From: Streptomyces tirandamycinicus
GTDB lineage: Bacteria > Actinomycetota > Actinomycetes > Streptomycetales > Streptomycetaceae
Length of the DNA: 64,000 nucleotides
Assembly: GCF_003097515.1 (NCBI RefSeq)
Contig: NZ_CP029188.1
Location: 3,474,501 to 3,538,500 of the forward strand
Direction: 5' to 3'
In this document: one piece after another, positions 1-8,383 of the stretch
Layout: the number at the start of each line of letters is the position of its first letter
Position numbering within the stretch: the first letter of the stretch is position 1
The notes under the pieces: model-generated
Told to the model about the DNA's origin: nothing
Seen by the model: only the letters and a program-made list of their open reading frames with translations
The model's database searches: none
Position numbers and translations under genes: made by a program

Positions 1-983
1 TCCGTCTCCTCCTGCTCCAGGGCGAAGTTCCGATCCATCCGGACCTCGCCCGACACCACGAACGCCCTGCACGTCCCGCACACTCCGCCCTTGCAGGCGT
101 ACGGGGCGTCCGAGCGGGCGCGCAGCACCGTGTCCAGCAGCGACTCGCCCTCCGCCACGGGCCAGGAACCGGAGCGGCCGTCCAGTGTCGCCGTCAGCCT
201 GCTGTGCGCGGGCGCCGCCACCGGGGCCGGAGCGGGCACGTCGTCGACATGGAAGACCTCCTCGTGGATACGGCCACGCTCGACACCCAGCCCCCGCAGG
301 GCCCGTTCGGCGCCCTGCACCAGCCCGTACGGCCCGCACAGGAACCAGCCGTCCACCTCCGGAACGTCGAGCAGCACCGGGAGCAGAGCCGTCAGCCGCT
401 CCTGGTCGAGCCGGCCCGAAGGCAGCCCCGTCTGCTGCTCCTCCCGGGACAGCACCGTCACCAGCTGAAAGCGGTCCGGATAGCGGTCCTTGAGGTCGGC
501 CACCTCCTCCAGGAACATCGTCGAGGCAGCCGTACGGTCGCTGCGGACCAGACAGAACCGGGCCTTCGGCTCGCTCGCCAGCAGCGTCCCCGCGATCGAC
601 AGCATCGGGGTGATGCCGCTTCCGCCGACCACGGCCGCGAAGTGCCCGGCGCGGGGCTGCAGGACGAACCGGCCGGTCGGCCGCATGACCTCGAGCGTGT
701 CGCCGGCCGACAGTTCCTTGAGGGCGTAGCTCGAGAACTCGCCGCCGTCGACCAGCCTGATGCCCACCCGCAGTACGCCCTCCTCCCCGACCGGGACGGC
801 CGGGGAGCAGATCGAGTAGGTGCGGCGGATCTCCTCGCCGTGCGCCCCCGTACGGCGCACGGCGATGTGCTGGCCCGGTGTGTGACGGAACGCCTCACGG
901 AGCTCGTCGGGCACCGTGAGGGTGACGGCCACGGAATCGTCCGTCAGCCGCTCGACCTCGCTGACCCGGAGCGGATGGAACAT
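1..983 (-). CDS. paaE: PaaE, reductase of phenylacetyl-CoA epoxidase (C-terminus beyond window)
   Basis: Electron-transfer subunit of the PaaABCE ring epoxidase: it passes electrons from NADPH through FAD and a 2Fe-2S cluster to the PaaA di-iron site. Translation from the ATG at 983 gives an FAD domain (RRTYSICSP), an NAD-binding part (VVGGSGITPM, WFLCGPYGLV) and the start of a plant-type ferredoxin domain with the cluster motif YACKGGVCGTC. The last Cys ligand and C-terminus lie off the window. The ATG directly follows the paaD stop (TAGATG) and AAGGAG precedes it inside paaD, so translation is coupled. Last gene of a five-gene operon. Confidence 0.93.
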   Translation of the reverse strand, partial: MFHPLRVSEVERLTDDSVAVTLTVPDELREAFRHTPGQHIAVRRTGAHGEEIRRTYSICSPAVPVGEEGVLRVGIRLVDGGEFSSYALKELSAGDTLEVMRPTGRFVLQPRAGHFAAVVGGSGITPMLSIAGTLLASEPKARFCLVRSDRTAASTMFLEEVADLKDRYPDRFQLVTVLSREEQQTGLPSGRLDQERLTALLPVLLDVPEVDGWFLCGPYGLVQGAERALRGLGVERGRIHEEVFHVDDVPAPAPVAAPAHSRLTATLDGRSGSWPVAEGESLLDTVLRARSDAPYACKGGVCGTCRAFVVSGEVRMDRNFALEQEET

Positions 984-1484
984 CTACAACTCCTTGAAGT
1001 GGTCGAACGGTTCGCGGCAGGTGACGCAGCGGCGCAGTGCCTTGCACGCGGTGGAGGAGAAGCGGCTCAGCAGTTCGGTGTCGGTGGACCCGCACTGCGG
1101 GCAGCGCACCGTGAGCGTGAGGGGAACCGGACCGTCCACGTCACTCGGCCGCGGCGGCGCTATCCCGAATTCCGCCAGCTTGCGCCTGCCGTCCGCGCTG
1201 ATGTCGTCGGTCGACCAGGCGGGGGAGAGCACCTTGACGACCGACACCTCGGCCATGCCGTGCTCGTGCAGTACCCGCTCGATGTCGGCGGTCATCGCCT
1301 CGATGGCGGGACAGCCGGTGTAGGTCGGGGTCAGCTCGACCTCGACCCTGCCCGGGCCGAGCACCTGCACCCCGCGGAGGACTCCGAGCTCCTCCAAAGT
1401 CAGCACGGGCAGCTCGGGGTCGGGGACGGACCCGGCCAGCCGGCGCAGCTCCGCCTCGAGGGCGGTATCGGTCCCGGTCACCAT
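984..1484 (-). CDS. paaD: PaaD, Fe-S maturation protein of the phenylacetyl-CoA epoxidase
   Basis: 166 residues. A DUF59/SufT-like domain (PDPELPVLTLEELGVLR, then TPTYTGCPAIEAM) is followed by a C-terminal zinc-ribbon-like part with CPQC and CVTC pairs, the arrangement of PaaD. The family is needed for activity of the epoxidase, probably in metal or Fe-S centre assembly, and is not a catalytic subunit. The ATG at 1484 overlaps the end of paaC by 7 bases; longer in-frame extensions only read the paaC strand. Domain order and position between paaC and paaE leave little doubt. Confidence 0.92.
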   Translation of the reverse strand: MVTGTDTALEAELRRLAGSVPDPELPVLTLEELGVLRGVQVLGPGRVEVELTPTYTGCPAIEAMTADIERVLHEHGMAEVSVVKVLSPAWSTDDISADGRRKLAEFGIAPPRPSDVDGPVPLTLTVRCPQCGSTDTELLSRFSSTACKALRRCVTCREPFDHFKEL

Positions 1485-2179
1485 GACGCCCCCGGGTGGC
1501 TCCGGTGCAGATGCTGCATCTCGGCCAGCATCCGCCCGAACGTCTCCGTGTGCAGGCCCTGCCGCCCGGCGCCGGCGGACCAGGCACCGGTGTCCGCGGT
1601 CTCCGGCACGGTCAGAGTCGCCCGCTTCAGCACGCTCGTGACCGAATCCAGCCAGGCCGATCGCAGCGCCTCCCGGTCCACGTCGAGACCCTCGACGGGC
1701 TGGAACATCTCGCCGGTGAACCGCCACAGGGCATCGCAGGCACGCTGCATCCGCTCATGGCTCTCGGTGGTCCCGTCGCCCAGTCGCAGCGTCCACTGCT
1801 CGGCGTGGTCCTGGTGGTACGCGACCTCCTTGACGGCCTTGGCGGCGAGCGCCGCGAACTCGCCGTCCCCCGACGCCAGTTGCCCGTACAGCAGCCGCTG
1901 GTAGGTGGAGAAGTAGAGCTGGCGAGCGATGGTGTGCGCGAAGTCGCCGTTCGGCTGCTCCACCAGCTGGAGGTTCCGGAAGGCGCGCTCCTCACGCAGA
2001 TACGCCAGTTCGTCCTCGTCGCCGACGAGGGAGAGCAGCGTCCGGGCCTGGCCCAGCAGGTCCAGCGCGATATTGGCGAGGGCGACCTCTTCCTCCAGTA
2101 CGGGGGCGTGCCCGGCCCACTCCCCCAGCCGGTGCGAGAGCACCAGCGCGTCGTCGCCCAGGGCGAGTGCGGCGGTCAC
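1478..2179 (-). CDS. paaC: PaaC, structural subunit of phenylacetyl-CoA 1,2-epoxidase
   Basis: 233 residues, helical ferritin-like protein. PaaC forms the heterodimer with PaaA that scaffolds the catalytic centre but carries no functional di-iron site. The sequence has the family's N-terminal segment (ALVLSHRLGEWAGHAP) and the central EVAYHQDHAEQWTLRLGDGT stretch. It starts with ATG at 2179, overlapping the paaB stop (ATGA), and overlaps paaD at the other end, so it belongs to a tightly coupled operon. Confidence 0.93.
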   Translation of the reverse strand: MTAALALGDDALVLSHRLGEWAGHAPVLEEEVALANIALDLLGQARTLLSLVGDEDELAYLREERAFRNLQLVEQPNGDFAHTIARQLYFSTYQRLLYGQLASGDGEFAALAAKAVKEVAYHQDHAEQWTLRLGDGTTESHERMQRACDALWRFTGEMFQPVEGLDVDREALRSAWLDSVTSVLKRATLTVPETADTGAWSAGAGRQGLHTETFGRMLAEMQHLHRSHPGASW

Positions 2180-2466
2180 AGGTGCTTCACCCCTTCCGGA
2201 ATGTCGTAGAAGGTCGGGTGGCGGTAGGGCTTGTCGGCGGAGGGCTCGAAGAAGGGGTCCTTCTCGTCGGGCGAGGAGGCGGTGACGGCCGTGGACGGGA
2301 CCACCCAGATCGACACGCCCTCGTTGCGCCGGGTGTAGAGATCACGGGCGTTGCGCAAGGCCATCTCGGCGTCAGGCGCGTGCAGGCTGCCCGCGTGGGT
2401 GTGGGACAGTCCGCGGCGCGAGCGCACGAAGACCTCCCACAGCGGCCAGTCCTTGGAGCTGCTCAT
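2176..2466 (-). CDS. paaB: PaaB, small subunit of phenylacetyl-CoA 1,2-epoxidase
   Basis: 96 residues with the typical PaaB pattern WPLWEVFVRSRRGLSHTHAG, NARDLYTRRNEGVSIWVV and the C-terminal PYRHPTFYDIPEGVKHL. PaaB bridges PaaAC heterodimers in the epoxidase complex. The ATG at 2466 overlaps the paaA stop by four bases. A much longer reading frame extends upstream across paaA but is a shadow; family length fixes the start. Confidence 0.94.
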   Translation of the reverse strand: MSSSKDWPLWEVFVRSRRGLSHTHAGSLHAPDAEMALRNARDLYTRRNEGVSIWVVPSTAVTASSPDEKDPFFEPSADKPYRHPTFYDIPEGVKHL

Positions 2467-3506
2467 GCCGTCGCCTCCACCTGTGTTTCGTCGGACTCGG
2501 TGCCCGATCCGTCCGGCGCTGTCGTCCCGTGCGGGGCGTGCGGGGCCCCGGCAGTGCCGCCGGATGCCTTGGCGGCGTACGCCGCGGCCGCCTCGCGCAC
2601 CCAGGAGCCTTCTTCGTGGGCTCTGCGGCGCTGGCGGATCCGCTGCTCGTTGCACGGCCCATTGCCCTTGAGGACCTGCCAGAACTCGTCCCAGTCGATG
2701 GCGCCGAAGTCGTGGTGACCGCGCTCCTCGTTCCAGCGCAGGTCGGGGTCCGGCAGGGTGAGGCCGAGGGCCTCCGCCTGCGGGACGCAGATGTCGACGA
2801 ACCGCTGGCGCAGCTCGTCGTTGGAGTGCCGCTTGATCTTCCAGGCCATGGACTGCGCGGAATGGGCCGATGCGTCGTCCGGGGGGCCGAACATCATCAG
2901 GGACGGCCACCACCAGCGGTCCACCGCGTCCTGGGCCATCTCGTGCTGGGCGGGCGTGCCCTGGGACAGGGCCAGCAGCAGCTCGTATCCCTGGCGCTGG
3001 TGGAAGGACTCCTCCTTGCAGATCCGGACCATCGCACGGGCGTAGGGACCGTAGGAGCAGCGGCACAGCGGGACCTGGTTGGTGATGGCGGCGCCGTCGA
3101 CCAGCCAGCCGATCGCACCGACATCGGCCCAGGTCAGCGTCGGGTAGTTGAAGATCGACGAGTACTTCTGGCGGCCCGAGTGGAGCTTGTCGAGCAGGTC
3201 GTCGCGGCTCGCGCCGAGTGTCTCCGTCGCGCTGTAGAGGTACAGGCCGTGGCCGGCCTCGTCCTGGACCTTGGCCATGAGGATGGCCTTGCGGCGCAGC
3301 GAGGGCGCGCGGGTGATCCAGTTAGCCTCGGGCTGCATGCCGATGATCTCGGAGTGCGCGTGCTGCGCCATCTGGCGGACCAGCGAGGCGCGGTAGTCGT
3401 CGGGCATCCAGTCACGCGGCTCGATGCGCTCGTCGGCGGCCACGGCAGCGTCGAACCGCGCCTGGTGCGTCGAAGCCGCAGCCGTCCCTGCTGTCACTGC
3501 CGTCAT
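2463..3506 (-). CDS. paaA: PaaA, catalytic di-iron subunit of phenylacetyl-CoA 1,2-epoxidase
   Basis: 347 residues; oxygenase subunit that inserts one O atom into the ring of phenylacetyl-CoA. The di-iron site is visible as E53, E83-A-G-H86 and E166-S-F-H169 (two ExxH motifs on separate helices). The last ~35 residues (GTAGAPHAPHGTTAPDGSG) are low complexity and extend beyond the usual length. First gene of paaABCDE; the upstream region holds a TetR-type dyad (3521-3534), so transcription is probably induced when phenylacetyl-CoA releases PaaR. Confidence 0.95.
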   Translation of the reverse strand: MTAVTAGTAAASTHQARFDAAVAADERIEPRDWMPDDYRASLVRQMAQHAHSEIIGMQPEANWITRAPSLRRKAILMAKVQDEAGHGLYLYSATETLGASRDDLLDKLHSGRQKYSSIFNYPTLTWADVGAIGWLVDGAAITNQVPLCRCSYGPYARAMVRICKEESFHQRQGYELLLALSQGTPAQHEMAQDAVDRWWWPSLMMFGPPDDASAHSAQSMAWKIKRHSNDELRQRFVDICVPQAEALGLTLPDPDLRWNEERGHHDFGAIDWDEFWQVLKGNGPCNEQRIRQRRRAHEEGSWVREAAAAYAAKASGGTAGAPHAPHGTTAPDGSGTESDETQVEATA

Positions 3507-3517
3507 CGGGCCCCCTA

Positions 3518-3535
3518 CCGACCGATCGTTCGGTT
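3518..3535. promoter_or_regulatory. PaaR-type operator in the paaA promoter
   Basis: CCGACCGATCGTTCGGTT contains the dyad ACCGATCGTTCGGT (3521-3534), fitting ACCG-NN-CG-NN-CGGT, the core known for TetR-type PaaR in corynebacteria. The 18 bases are the exact reverse complement of 8313-8330 before paaN/paaH. It sits 12-29 bases upstream of the paaA start codon, where binding would block transcription. Confidence 0.8.
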
Positions 3536-3579
3536 GAATGACTTCAATGGTGAGTCGGCGGGCCGTAAGGTGTCAACCC

Positions 3580-3588
3580 TGTGGATAA
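3580..3588 (-). promoter_or_regulatory. DnaA box (perfect match)
   Basis: Reverse complement reads TTATCCACA, the textbook DnaA box, in the paaA/DUF5819 divergent intergenic region. A single box can occur by chance, but similar sequences sit beside the other two PaaR-type operators. Confidence 0.4.
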
Positions 3589-3626
3589 CCGCGGTGGACC
3601 AGTGGACCGATGGGGATCGGGGCGGG

Positions 3627-4670
3627 ATGGACTCGTACGACGGCGACGGCGCCGCGCGCGCCGAGGCGGCTCCGCCCGCCGCCCCGGGCGGGATACGCGA
3701 TGCGCACGGCCCTGACGGCCCTGCCGGCCCGGACGGCCCTGCCGGCCCGGACGGCCCTTCTCGCCCTGACGGCCCTGCCGGCCCGGACGGCCCTTCTCGC
3801 CCTGACGGCTCGCGCGGCCCGGACGCACGCCGAGCGACGGCAGGGAAGGACGCGGCCGGTGAGCCGGGCGGAACCGCCCTCGCGGTCCACCCGTACGGCC
3901 CTGCCAGTGCCAGTGCCAGTGCCGGTGCCAGTGCCAGTGCCAGTGCCGGTGCCGGTGTCGCGAAGGACGCGCCGCACCGGCAGCACCCGGCCGGCGGGAT
4001 CGCCGCCCTCTCCCTCCCGTACCAGATCGTCGCGGCGGTCGCCCTCGGTCTCGTCGCCGTCTTCGCCTGTGTCCACGTGGCCATGGTGTTCCTGCACGTC
4101 GCGCCGTCGAACACGGTGACCAAGCAGCACGGCAAGGGGGTCGACGAGTGGGTCTACCCCGAGTTCGAGCAGAACTGGAAGCTCTTCGCGCCCAACCCGC
4201 TCCAGCAGAACATCGCGGTCCAGGCGCGTGCCGAGCTCACCGAACGTGACGGCACCCGCCGGACGAGCGACTGGATCGACCTCTCCGCCGAGGACGGCGA
4301 GGCCATTCGCGGCAACCTGCTCCCCAGCCATGTGCACCAGAACGAACTCCGCCGGGGCTGGGACTTCTACGTCAACTCCCACACCGACGACAACAAGCCC
4401 AACGGCCTGCGCGGCCAGCTGTCCGAGCGCTATGTCCGCCGTATCGTCATGACCCGCCTGGACCGCCACGACCTCGGCGGACGCGTCGAGCGCATCCAGC
4501 TCCGCTCCGCCACCCGGTCCGTCAAGGCGCCGGTGTGGAGCCGCGAGAAGATCGACACCCGCCCGTACTACCGGGTGCTCCCCTGGTGGACCGTGACCTC
4601 CGCCGATCTCCCGCTCGACGTGCGCAACGGTGCCGCGGGCGGGGCGGGCGACGAGGAGGCCGACCGGTGA
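3627..4670 (+). CDS. DUF5819 family membrane protein with collagen-like N-terminus
   Basis: 347 residues. After ~25 residues there is a Gly-Pro-Asp/Gly-Pro-Ala triplet tract (GPDGPAGPDGPAGPDGPSRP and on to ~residue 62), an Ala-Ser dipeptide tract (ASASASAGASASASAGAG), one membrane helix around residues 135-160 (VAAVALGLVAVFACVHVAMVF) and an extracytoplasmic DUF5819 domain (EFEQNWKLFAPNPLQQNI, later RYVRRIVMTRLD). Function of DUF5819 is unknown, but it typically lies beside an HTTM gene, as here. ATG at 3627 chosen; GTG at 3594 is an in-frame alternative. It ends in GTGA, overlapping the HTTM start. Confidence 0.8.
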   Translation: MDSYDGDGAARAEAAPPAAPGGIRDAHGPDGPAGPDGPAGPDGPSRPDGPAGPDGPSRPDGSRGPDARRATAGKDAAGEPGGTALAVHPYGPASASASAGASASASAGAGVAKDAPHRQHPAGGIAALSLPYQIVAAVALGLVAVFACVHVAMVFLHVAPSNTVTKQHGKGVDEWVYPEFEQNWKLFAPNPLQQNIAVQARAELTERDGTRRTSDWIDLSAEDGEAIRGNLLPSHVHQNELRRGWDFYVNSHTDDNKPNGLRGQLSERYVRRIVMTRLDRHDLGGRVERIQLRSATRSVKAPVWSREKIDTRPYYRVLPWWTVTSADLPLDVRNGAAGGAGDEEADR

Positions 4671-5860
4671 CCCAGCCCCTCGACCGCAGGCTCGCCGGCG
4701 CCGTCCAGCGGGTGACCTCGACGGCCCTCGGCCCGTACCAGAGCGCGATCGTCCGCATCGGCTTCTCCCTGACCTGGCTGCTCTTCCTGCTGCGGGAGTT
4801 CCCGCACCGCCGGGAGCTGTACGGTCCGGACGGTCCCTGGGGCTGGGACATGGCCCAGCAGCTGATCGCCGAGAACCGCGCCTTCACCGTACTGCTGTGG
4901 TCGGACAGCGCCGCCTGGTTCGAGGCCGTGTACGCCGTCGCGGTGCTGGCCGGAGTGCTGCTGCTGCTCGGCTGGCGCACCCGCACCATGTCGGTGGTCT
5001 TCATGGTCGGCGTGCTGTCGCTGCAGAACCGGTCCATCTTCATGGGCGACGGCGGCGACAACGTGATCCACCTGATGGCGATCTATCTGGTGTTCACCCG
5101 CTGCGGCCAGGTCTGGTCCCTGGATGCCCGGCGGGCGCGGCGGCAGACGCCGGGGGACGGGCCGGCGGACCGCTGGGGACCGGTGCTCTGGGCGGTGCTC
5201 GGCCTGCTCCTCCTCGTCGGGACGCTCACCCACCGGACCGGTGGGGAGTGGTGGCTGGCCCTGCTGCTCTGGACGCTGTGGGCGTCCCAGGGCGTGTGGT
5301 GGGCGGTGAACCGCTGGGCGCCGGGCAGCGAGCCCCGCACCCTTCTCGACGTCGTCGCCAACCTGACCCACAACGCCGCACTCGTCGTGATCATGGCGGA
5401 GGTCTGCCTGATCTACGCCACGGCGGGCTGGTACAAGATCCAGGGTTCCCGGTGGCAGGACGGCAGCGCGCTGTACTACCCGCTCAAGCTCGACTACTTC
5501 ACGCCCTGGCCCGCGCTCTCCGACCTCCTCGCCGGCAGCGGGCTGATCGTGATGGTGCTGAGCTACGGCACGGTGATGGTGCAGGTCGCCTTCCCCTTCA
5601 CGCTGTTCAACCGGAAGGTCAAGAACGTCCTGCTGGCGGCGATGATGCTGGAGCACGCGGGCATTGCCCTCCTGCTCGGTCTGCCCTTCTTCTCCCTTGC
5701 GATGATCGCCGCCGACGCGGTCTTCCTGCCCACGTCCTTCCTGCGCCGGCTCGGCGGCCGGGTGGCGGGTGCCCGGGACCGGGTCCTGCGGCGGCCCGTA
5801 CGGATCCCCGAGCAGCGCGCTACGCCCGGGGAGCGGGCCGGCCGTACCCTCGTCGGGTGA
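4667..5860 (+). CDS. HTTM domain multi-pass membrane protein
   Basis: 397 residues with many hydrophobic helices and the pattern of the HTTM (horizontally transferred transmembrane) domain, distantly related to vitamin K-dependent gamma-carboxylase: IVRIGFSLTWLLFLLREFPHR, later NRSIFMGDGGDNVIHLMAIYL and AEVCLIYATAGWYKIQGSRW. GTG at 4667 overlaps the DUF5819 stop (GTGA), so the two are co-translated and probably form one membrane complex; substrate and reaction are unknown. The 3' end overlaps the next gene in the same way. Confidence 0.82.
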   Translation: MTQPLDRRLAGAVQRVTSTALGPYQSAIVRIGFSLTWLLFLLREFPHRRELYGPDGPWGWDMAQQLIAENRAFTVLLWSDSAAWFEAVYAVAVLAGVLLLLGWRTRTMSVVFMVGVLSLQNRSIFMGDGGDNVIHLMAIYLVFTRCGQVWSLDARRARRQTPGDGPADRWGPVLWAVLGLLLLVGTLTHRTGGEWWLALLLWTLWASQGVWWAVNRWAPGSEPRTLLDVVANLTHNAALVVIMAEVCLIYATAGWYKIQGSRWQDGSALYYPLKLDYFTPWPALSDLLAGSGLIVMVLSYGTVMVQVAFPFTLFNRKVKNVLLAAMMLEHAGIALLLGLPFFSLAMIAADAVFLPTSFLRRLGGRVAGARDRVLRRPVRIPEQRATPGERAGRTLVG

Positions 5861-6516
5861 GCACCGAGACCCAGGAACCCGTTCAGTACGACGACGGCTA
5901 CGGTCCGGAGGTGGGCGTCGGTCCCCATCCGGCTCCGTGGCCTCAGGGGGCGCCGTACGATCCCGAGCTGCTCGCCCACGGGGACCGGCGCAATGTGGCC
6001 GACCGCTACCGCTACTGGACGCGGGAGGCGATCGTCGCCGACCTGGACACCCGGCGGCACGACTTCCACGTGGCCGTGGAGAACTGGGGCCATGACTTCA
6101 ACATCGGCTCCGTGGTCAGGACCGCCAACGCGTTCCTGGCCAAGGAGATCCACATCGTGGGGCGGCGGCGCTGGAACCGCCGCGGTGCCATGGTCACCGA
6201 CCGCTACCAGCATGTGCGCCACCACCCCGACACCGGAGTGCTGACCGCCTGGGCGGCCGCCGAGGAACTGCCGATCATCGGCATCGACAATCTGCCGGGC
6301 GCGGTCCCCCTGGAGCGGACCGTGCTCCCGAGGCGCTGCGTGCTCCTCTTCGGCCAGGAAGGGCCCGGACTCACCGAGGAGGCGCGCAGGCACGCCGCCA
6401 TGGTGTGCTCGATCGCCCAGTTCGGCTCCACCCGGTCGATCAACGCCGGTGCGGCGGCGGCGATCGCCATGCACGCCTGGATCCAGCGGTACGCGGACGT
6501 CCCGCCGGCGCCGTGA
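5857..6516 (+). CDS. TrmH/SpoU family RNA 2'-O-methyltransferase
   Basis: 219 residues, SPOUT-fold S-adenosylmethionine-dependent RNA ribose methyltransferase. The three SpoU motifs are present: NIGSVVRTANAF (motif 1), LLFGQEGPGLTEEA (motif 2) and STRSINAGAAAAIAMHAW (motif 3). About 65 N-terminal residues precede the catalytic domain. The GTG at 5857 overlaps the HTTM stop (GTGA), making it third gene of a coupled operon. Whether the target is tRNA or rRNA cannot be told. Confidence 0.88.
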   Translation: MSTETQEPVQYDDGYGPEVGVGPHPAPWPQGAPYDPELLAHGDRRNVADRYRYWTREAIVADLDTRRHDFHVAVENWGHDFNIGSVVRTANAFLAKEIHIVGRRRWNRRGAMVTDRYQHVRHHPDTGVLTAWAAAEELPIIGIDNLPGAVPLERTVLPRRCVLLFGQEGPGLTEEARRHAAMVCSIAQFGSTRSINAGAAAAIAMHAWIQRYADVPPAP

Positions 6517-6538
6517 CCGCTTCCGTGAGCGGGACCGG

Positions 6539-6585
6539 CCACCCGGCCCGGCCCGCTCGAGCGGGGCACGGGACCGGCCGGGTGG
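6539..6585. terminator. Bidirectional terminator between trmH-like gene and paaN
   Basis: Arms CCACCCGGCC (6539-6548) and GGCCGGGTGG (6576-6585) are perfect complements; the loop itself contains the palindrome CCCGCTCGAGCGGG. It lies between convergent genes. There is no T run, as is common in Streptomyces. Confidence 0.65.
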
Positions 6586-6597
6586 CAGGCACCGGGG

Positions 6598-8259
6598 TCA
6601 GGCCTGGCGGCGGACCTCCACCACGCGGAAGCGGTTCGCGACGAAGGCGCCGTCGCACAGGGCCGCGTTCGCCGCGGGGTTGCCGCCGGAGCCGTGGAAG
6701 TCCGAGAACGCCGCCGTCTGGTTCACATAGACCCCGCCCGTGAGGTTCAGGGAGAGCTGCGCCGACTCCTCCAGGCAGACCTCCTCGACCGCGCGCTCGG
6801 TCTCCGCCGAGGTCGTGTACGCGCCGACCGTCATGGCGCCCTTGTCGCGCACGGTGCGGCGCAGCAGGTCGAGCGCGTCCCCCGTCGAGTCGACCGCCAC
6901 GGCGAAGGACACCGGCCCGAAGCACTCGGACATGAAGGACGCCTCGTCGTCCGGCTTGGCGCCGTCCAGCTTCACGATCACCGGCGTGCGGACGACGGCG
7001 TCGGGGAACTCGGGATGGGCGACCTCGCGGGAGGGCAGCGCCACCTCGCCCAGGCCCGAGGCCGCCTCGAGCCGGGCCTTCACGTCCGGGTTCACCAGGG
7101 CGCCCAGCAGGGCGTTCGCCCGGCCGTCGTCGCCGAGCAGACCGCTGACGGAGGCCGCGAGGTCGGCCACCACCTCGTCGTACGTCTTGGGGCCGGCGTC
7201 CGTGGTGATGCCGTCGCGCGGGATGAGCAGGTTCTGCGGGGTGGTGCACATCTGGCCGCTGTACAGGGACAGCGAGAACGCCAGGTTCGACAGCATCCCC
7301 CGGTAGTCGTCGGTGGAGTCGATGACCACCGTGTTGACGCCGGCCTTCTCCGTGTAGACCTGGGCCTGGCGGGCGTGCTGCTCCAGCCAGTCGCCGAACC
7401 CGGTCGAGCCGGTGTAGTCGATGATCTTGATTTCCGGGCGGAGGGCGAGCGTCTTGGCGATGCCCTCGCCCGGGTGCTCGGCGGCGAGGGCCACCAGGTT
7501 CGGGTCGAAGCCCGCCTCGCCAAGCACCTCACGGGCGATCCGCACCGTCATCGCGAGCGGAAGGACCGCGCGCGGGTGGGGCTTGACCAGCACGGGGTTG
7601 CCGGTGGCCAGGGAGGCGAACAGGCCCGGATAGCCGTTCCACGTGGGGAAGGTGTTGCAGCCGATGAGCAGCGCGATACCGCGCGGGGCGGCCGTGAAGA
7701 CCTTCCGCAGCTCCAGCGGCTCCCGCTTGCCCTGGGGCTTGGACCAGTCGGCGCTCTGCGGCGTGCGCGTCTGCTCCTGGTAGGCGTACGCCACCGCCTC
7801 CAGACCGCGGTCCTGGGCGTGCGGGCCGCCGGCCTGGAGCGCCATCATGAACGCCTGGCCGCTGGTGTGCATGACCGCGTGGGCGAACTCGTGGGTGCGG
7901 GCACTGATCCGCGACAGGATCTCCAGGCAGACCAGGGCGCGCGTCTCGGCACCCGCGTCGCGCCAGTCCGCCATGCCCGCGCGCATCGCGGGGAGCAGGA
8001 CGTCGAGGTCCGGGTGCGGATACTCGATCCCCAGCTCCGGACCGTAGGGCGACACCTCTCCGCCGGTCCACCCGTCGGTGCCGGGCTGGTCGAGCTCGAA
8101 GCGGTGGCCGAGCAGGGCCTGGTAGGCCGCCAGACCGTCGGCCGCGCCGGTCTCGCCGTACGCCTTCGGGTGCTCGGGGTGGGGCGACCAGTACTCCCGC
8201 GAGCGGATCGCCTCGAGCGCCCGGTCGAGCGTCGGCCGGTGGGTCTCGGTCAGCTGCAT
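6598..8259 (-). CDS. paaN: PaaN, aldehyde-dehydrogenase-family phenylacetate degradation protein
   Basis: 553 residues, the actinobacterial PaaN type that has the aldehyde dehydrogenase fold without a fused hydratase domain. The nucleophile is probably C338 (YSGQMCTTPQ); cofactor-binding segments include IDYTGSTGFGDWLEQ. In the phenylacetyl-CoA pathway an ALDH oxidises the aldehyde formed on ring opening; PaaN is assigned there by homology and context. ATG at 8259 (MQLTETHRPTLDRA) chosen; the much longer upstream frame lies opposite paaH. Divergent from paaH, sharing a PaaR-type operator. Confidence 0.9.
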   Translation of the reverse strand: MQLTETHRPTLDRALEAIRSREYWSPHPEHPKAYGETGAADGLAAYQALLGHRFELDQPGTDGWTGGEVSPYGPELGIEYPHPDLDVLLPAMRAGMADWRDAGAETRALVCLEILSRISARTHEFAHAVMHTSGQAFMMALQAGGPHAQDRGLEAVAYAYQEQTRTPQSADWSKPQGKREPLELRKVFTAAPRGIALLIGCNTFPTWNGYPGLFASLATGNPVLVKPHPRAVLPLAMTVRIAREVLGEAGFDPNLVALAAEHPGEGIAKTLALRPEIKIIDYTGSTGFGDWLEQHARQAQVYTEKAGVNTVVIDSTDDYRGMLSNLAFSLSLYSGQMCTTPQNLLIPRDGITTDAGPKTYDEVVADLAASVSGLLGDDGRANALLGALVNPDVKARLEAASGLGEVALPSREVAHPEFPDAVVRTPVIVKLDGAKPDDEASFMSECFGPVSFAVAVDSTGDALDLLRRTVRDKGAMTVGAYTTSAETERAVEEVCLEESAQLSLNLTGGVYVNQTAAFSDFHGSGGNPAANAALCDGAFVANRFRVVEVRRQA

Positions 8260-8312
8260 GAAAGACCAACTCCTCGGTGAGCTGGGCAGGGGAACGCGGA
8301 CAGAGTTAGAGT

Positions 8313-8330
8313 AACCGAACGATCGGTCGG
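8313..8330. promoter_or_regulatory. PaaR-type operator between paaN and paaH
   Basis: AACCGAACGATCGGTCGG holds the dyad ACCGAACGATCGGT (8314-8327) and is the exact reverse complement of the paaA operator at 3518-3535. It lies 54 bases from the paaN start and 54 from the paaH start, so one site can govern both divergent genes. Confidence 0.8.
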
Positions 8331-8352
8331 GACAAGGGGGGTCCGCGGATCC

Positions 8353-8361
8353 TGTGGATGA
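8353..8361 (-). promoter_or_regulatory. DnaA-box-like sequence
   Basis: Reverse complement TCATCCACA differs from TTATCCACA at one position. It lies 23 bases past the PaaR-type operator in the paaN/paaH intergenic region. Confidence 0.25.
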
Positions 8362-8383
8362 CTCGTAGGGGAGGATCACTGCC

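Noticed and set aside
3711..3960. Possible CRISPR-like or satellite array from regular short repeats
   Set aside because: Units are contiguous and in frame, encoding Gly-Pro-Asp and Ala-Ser tracts of the DUF5819 protein; no spacers.
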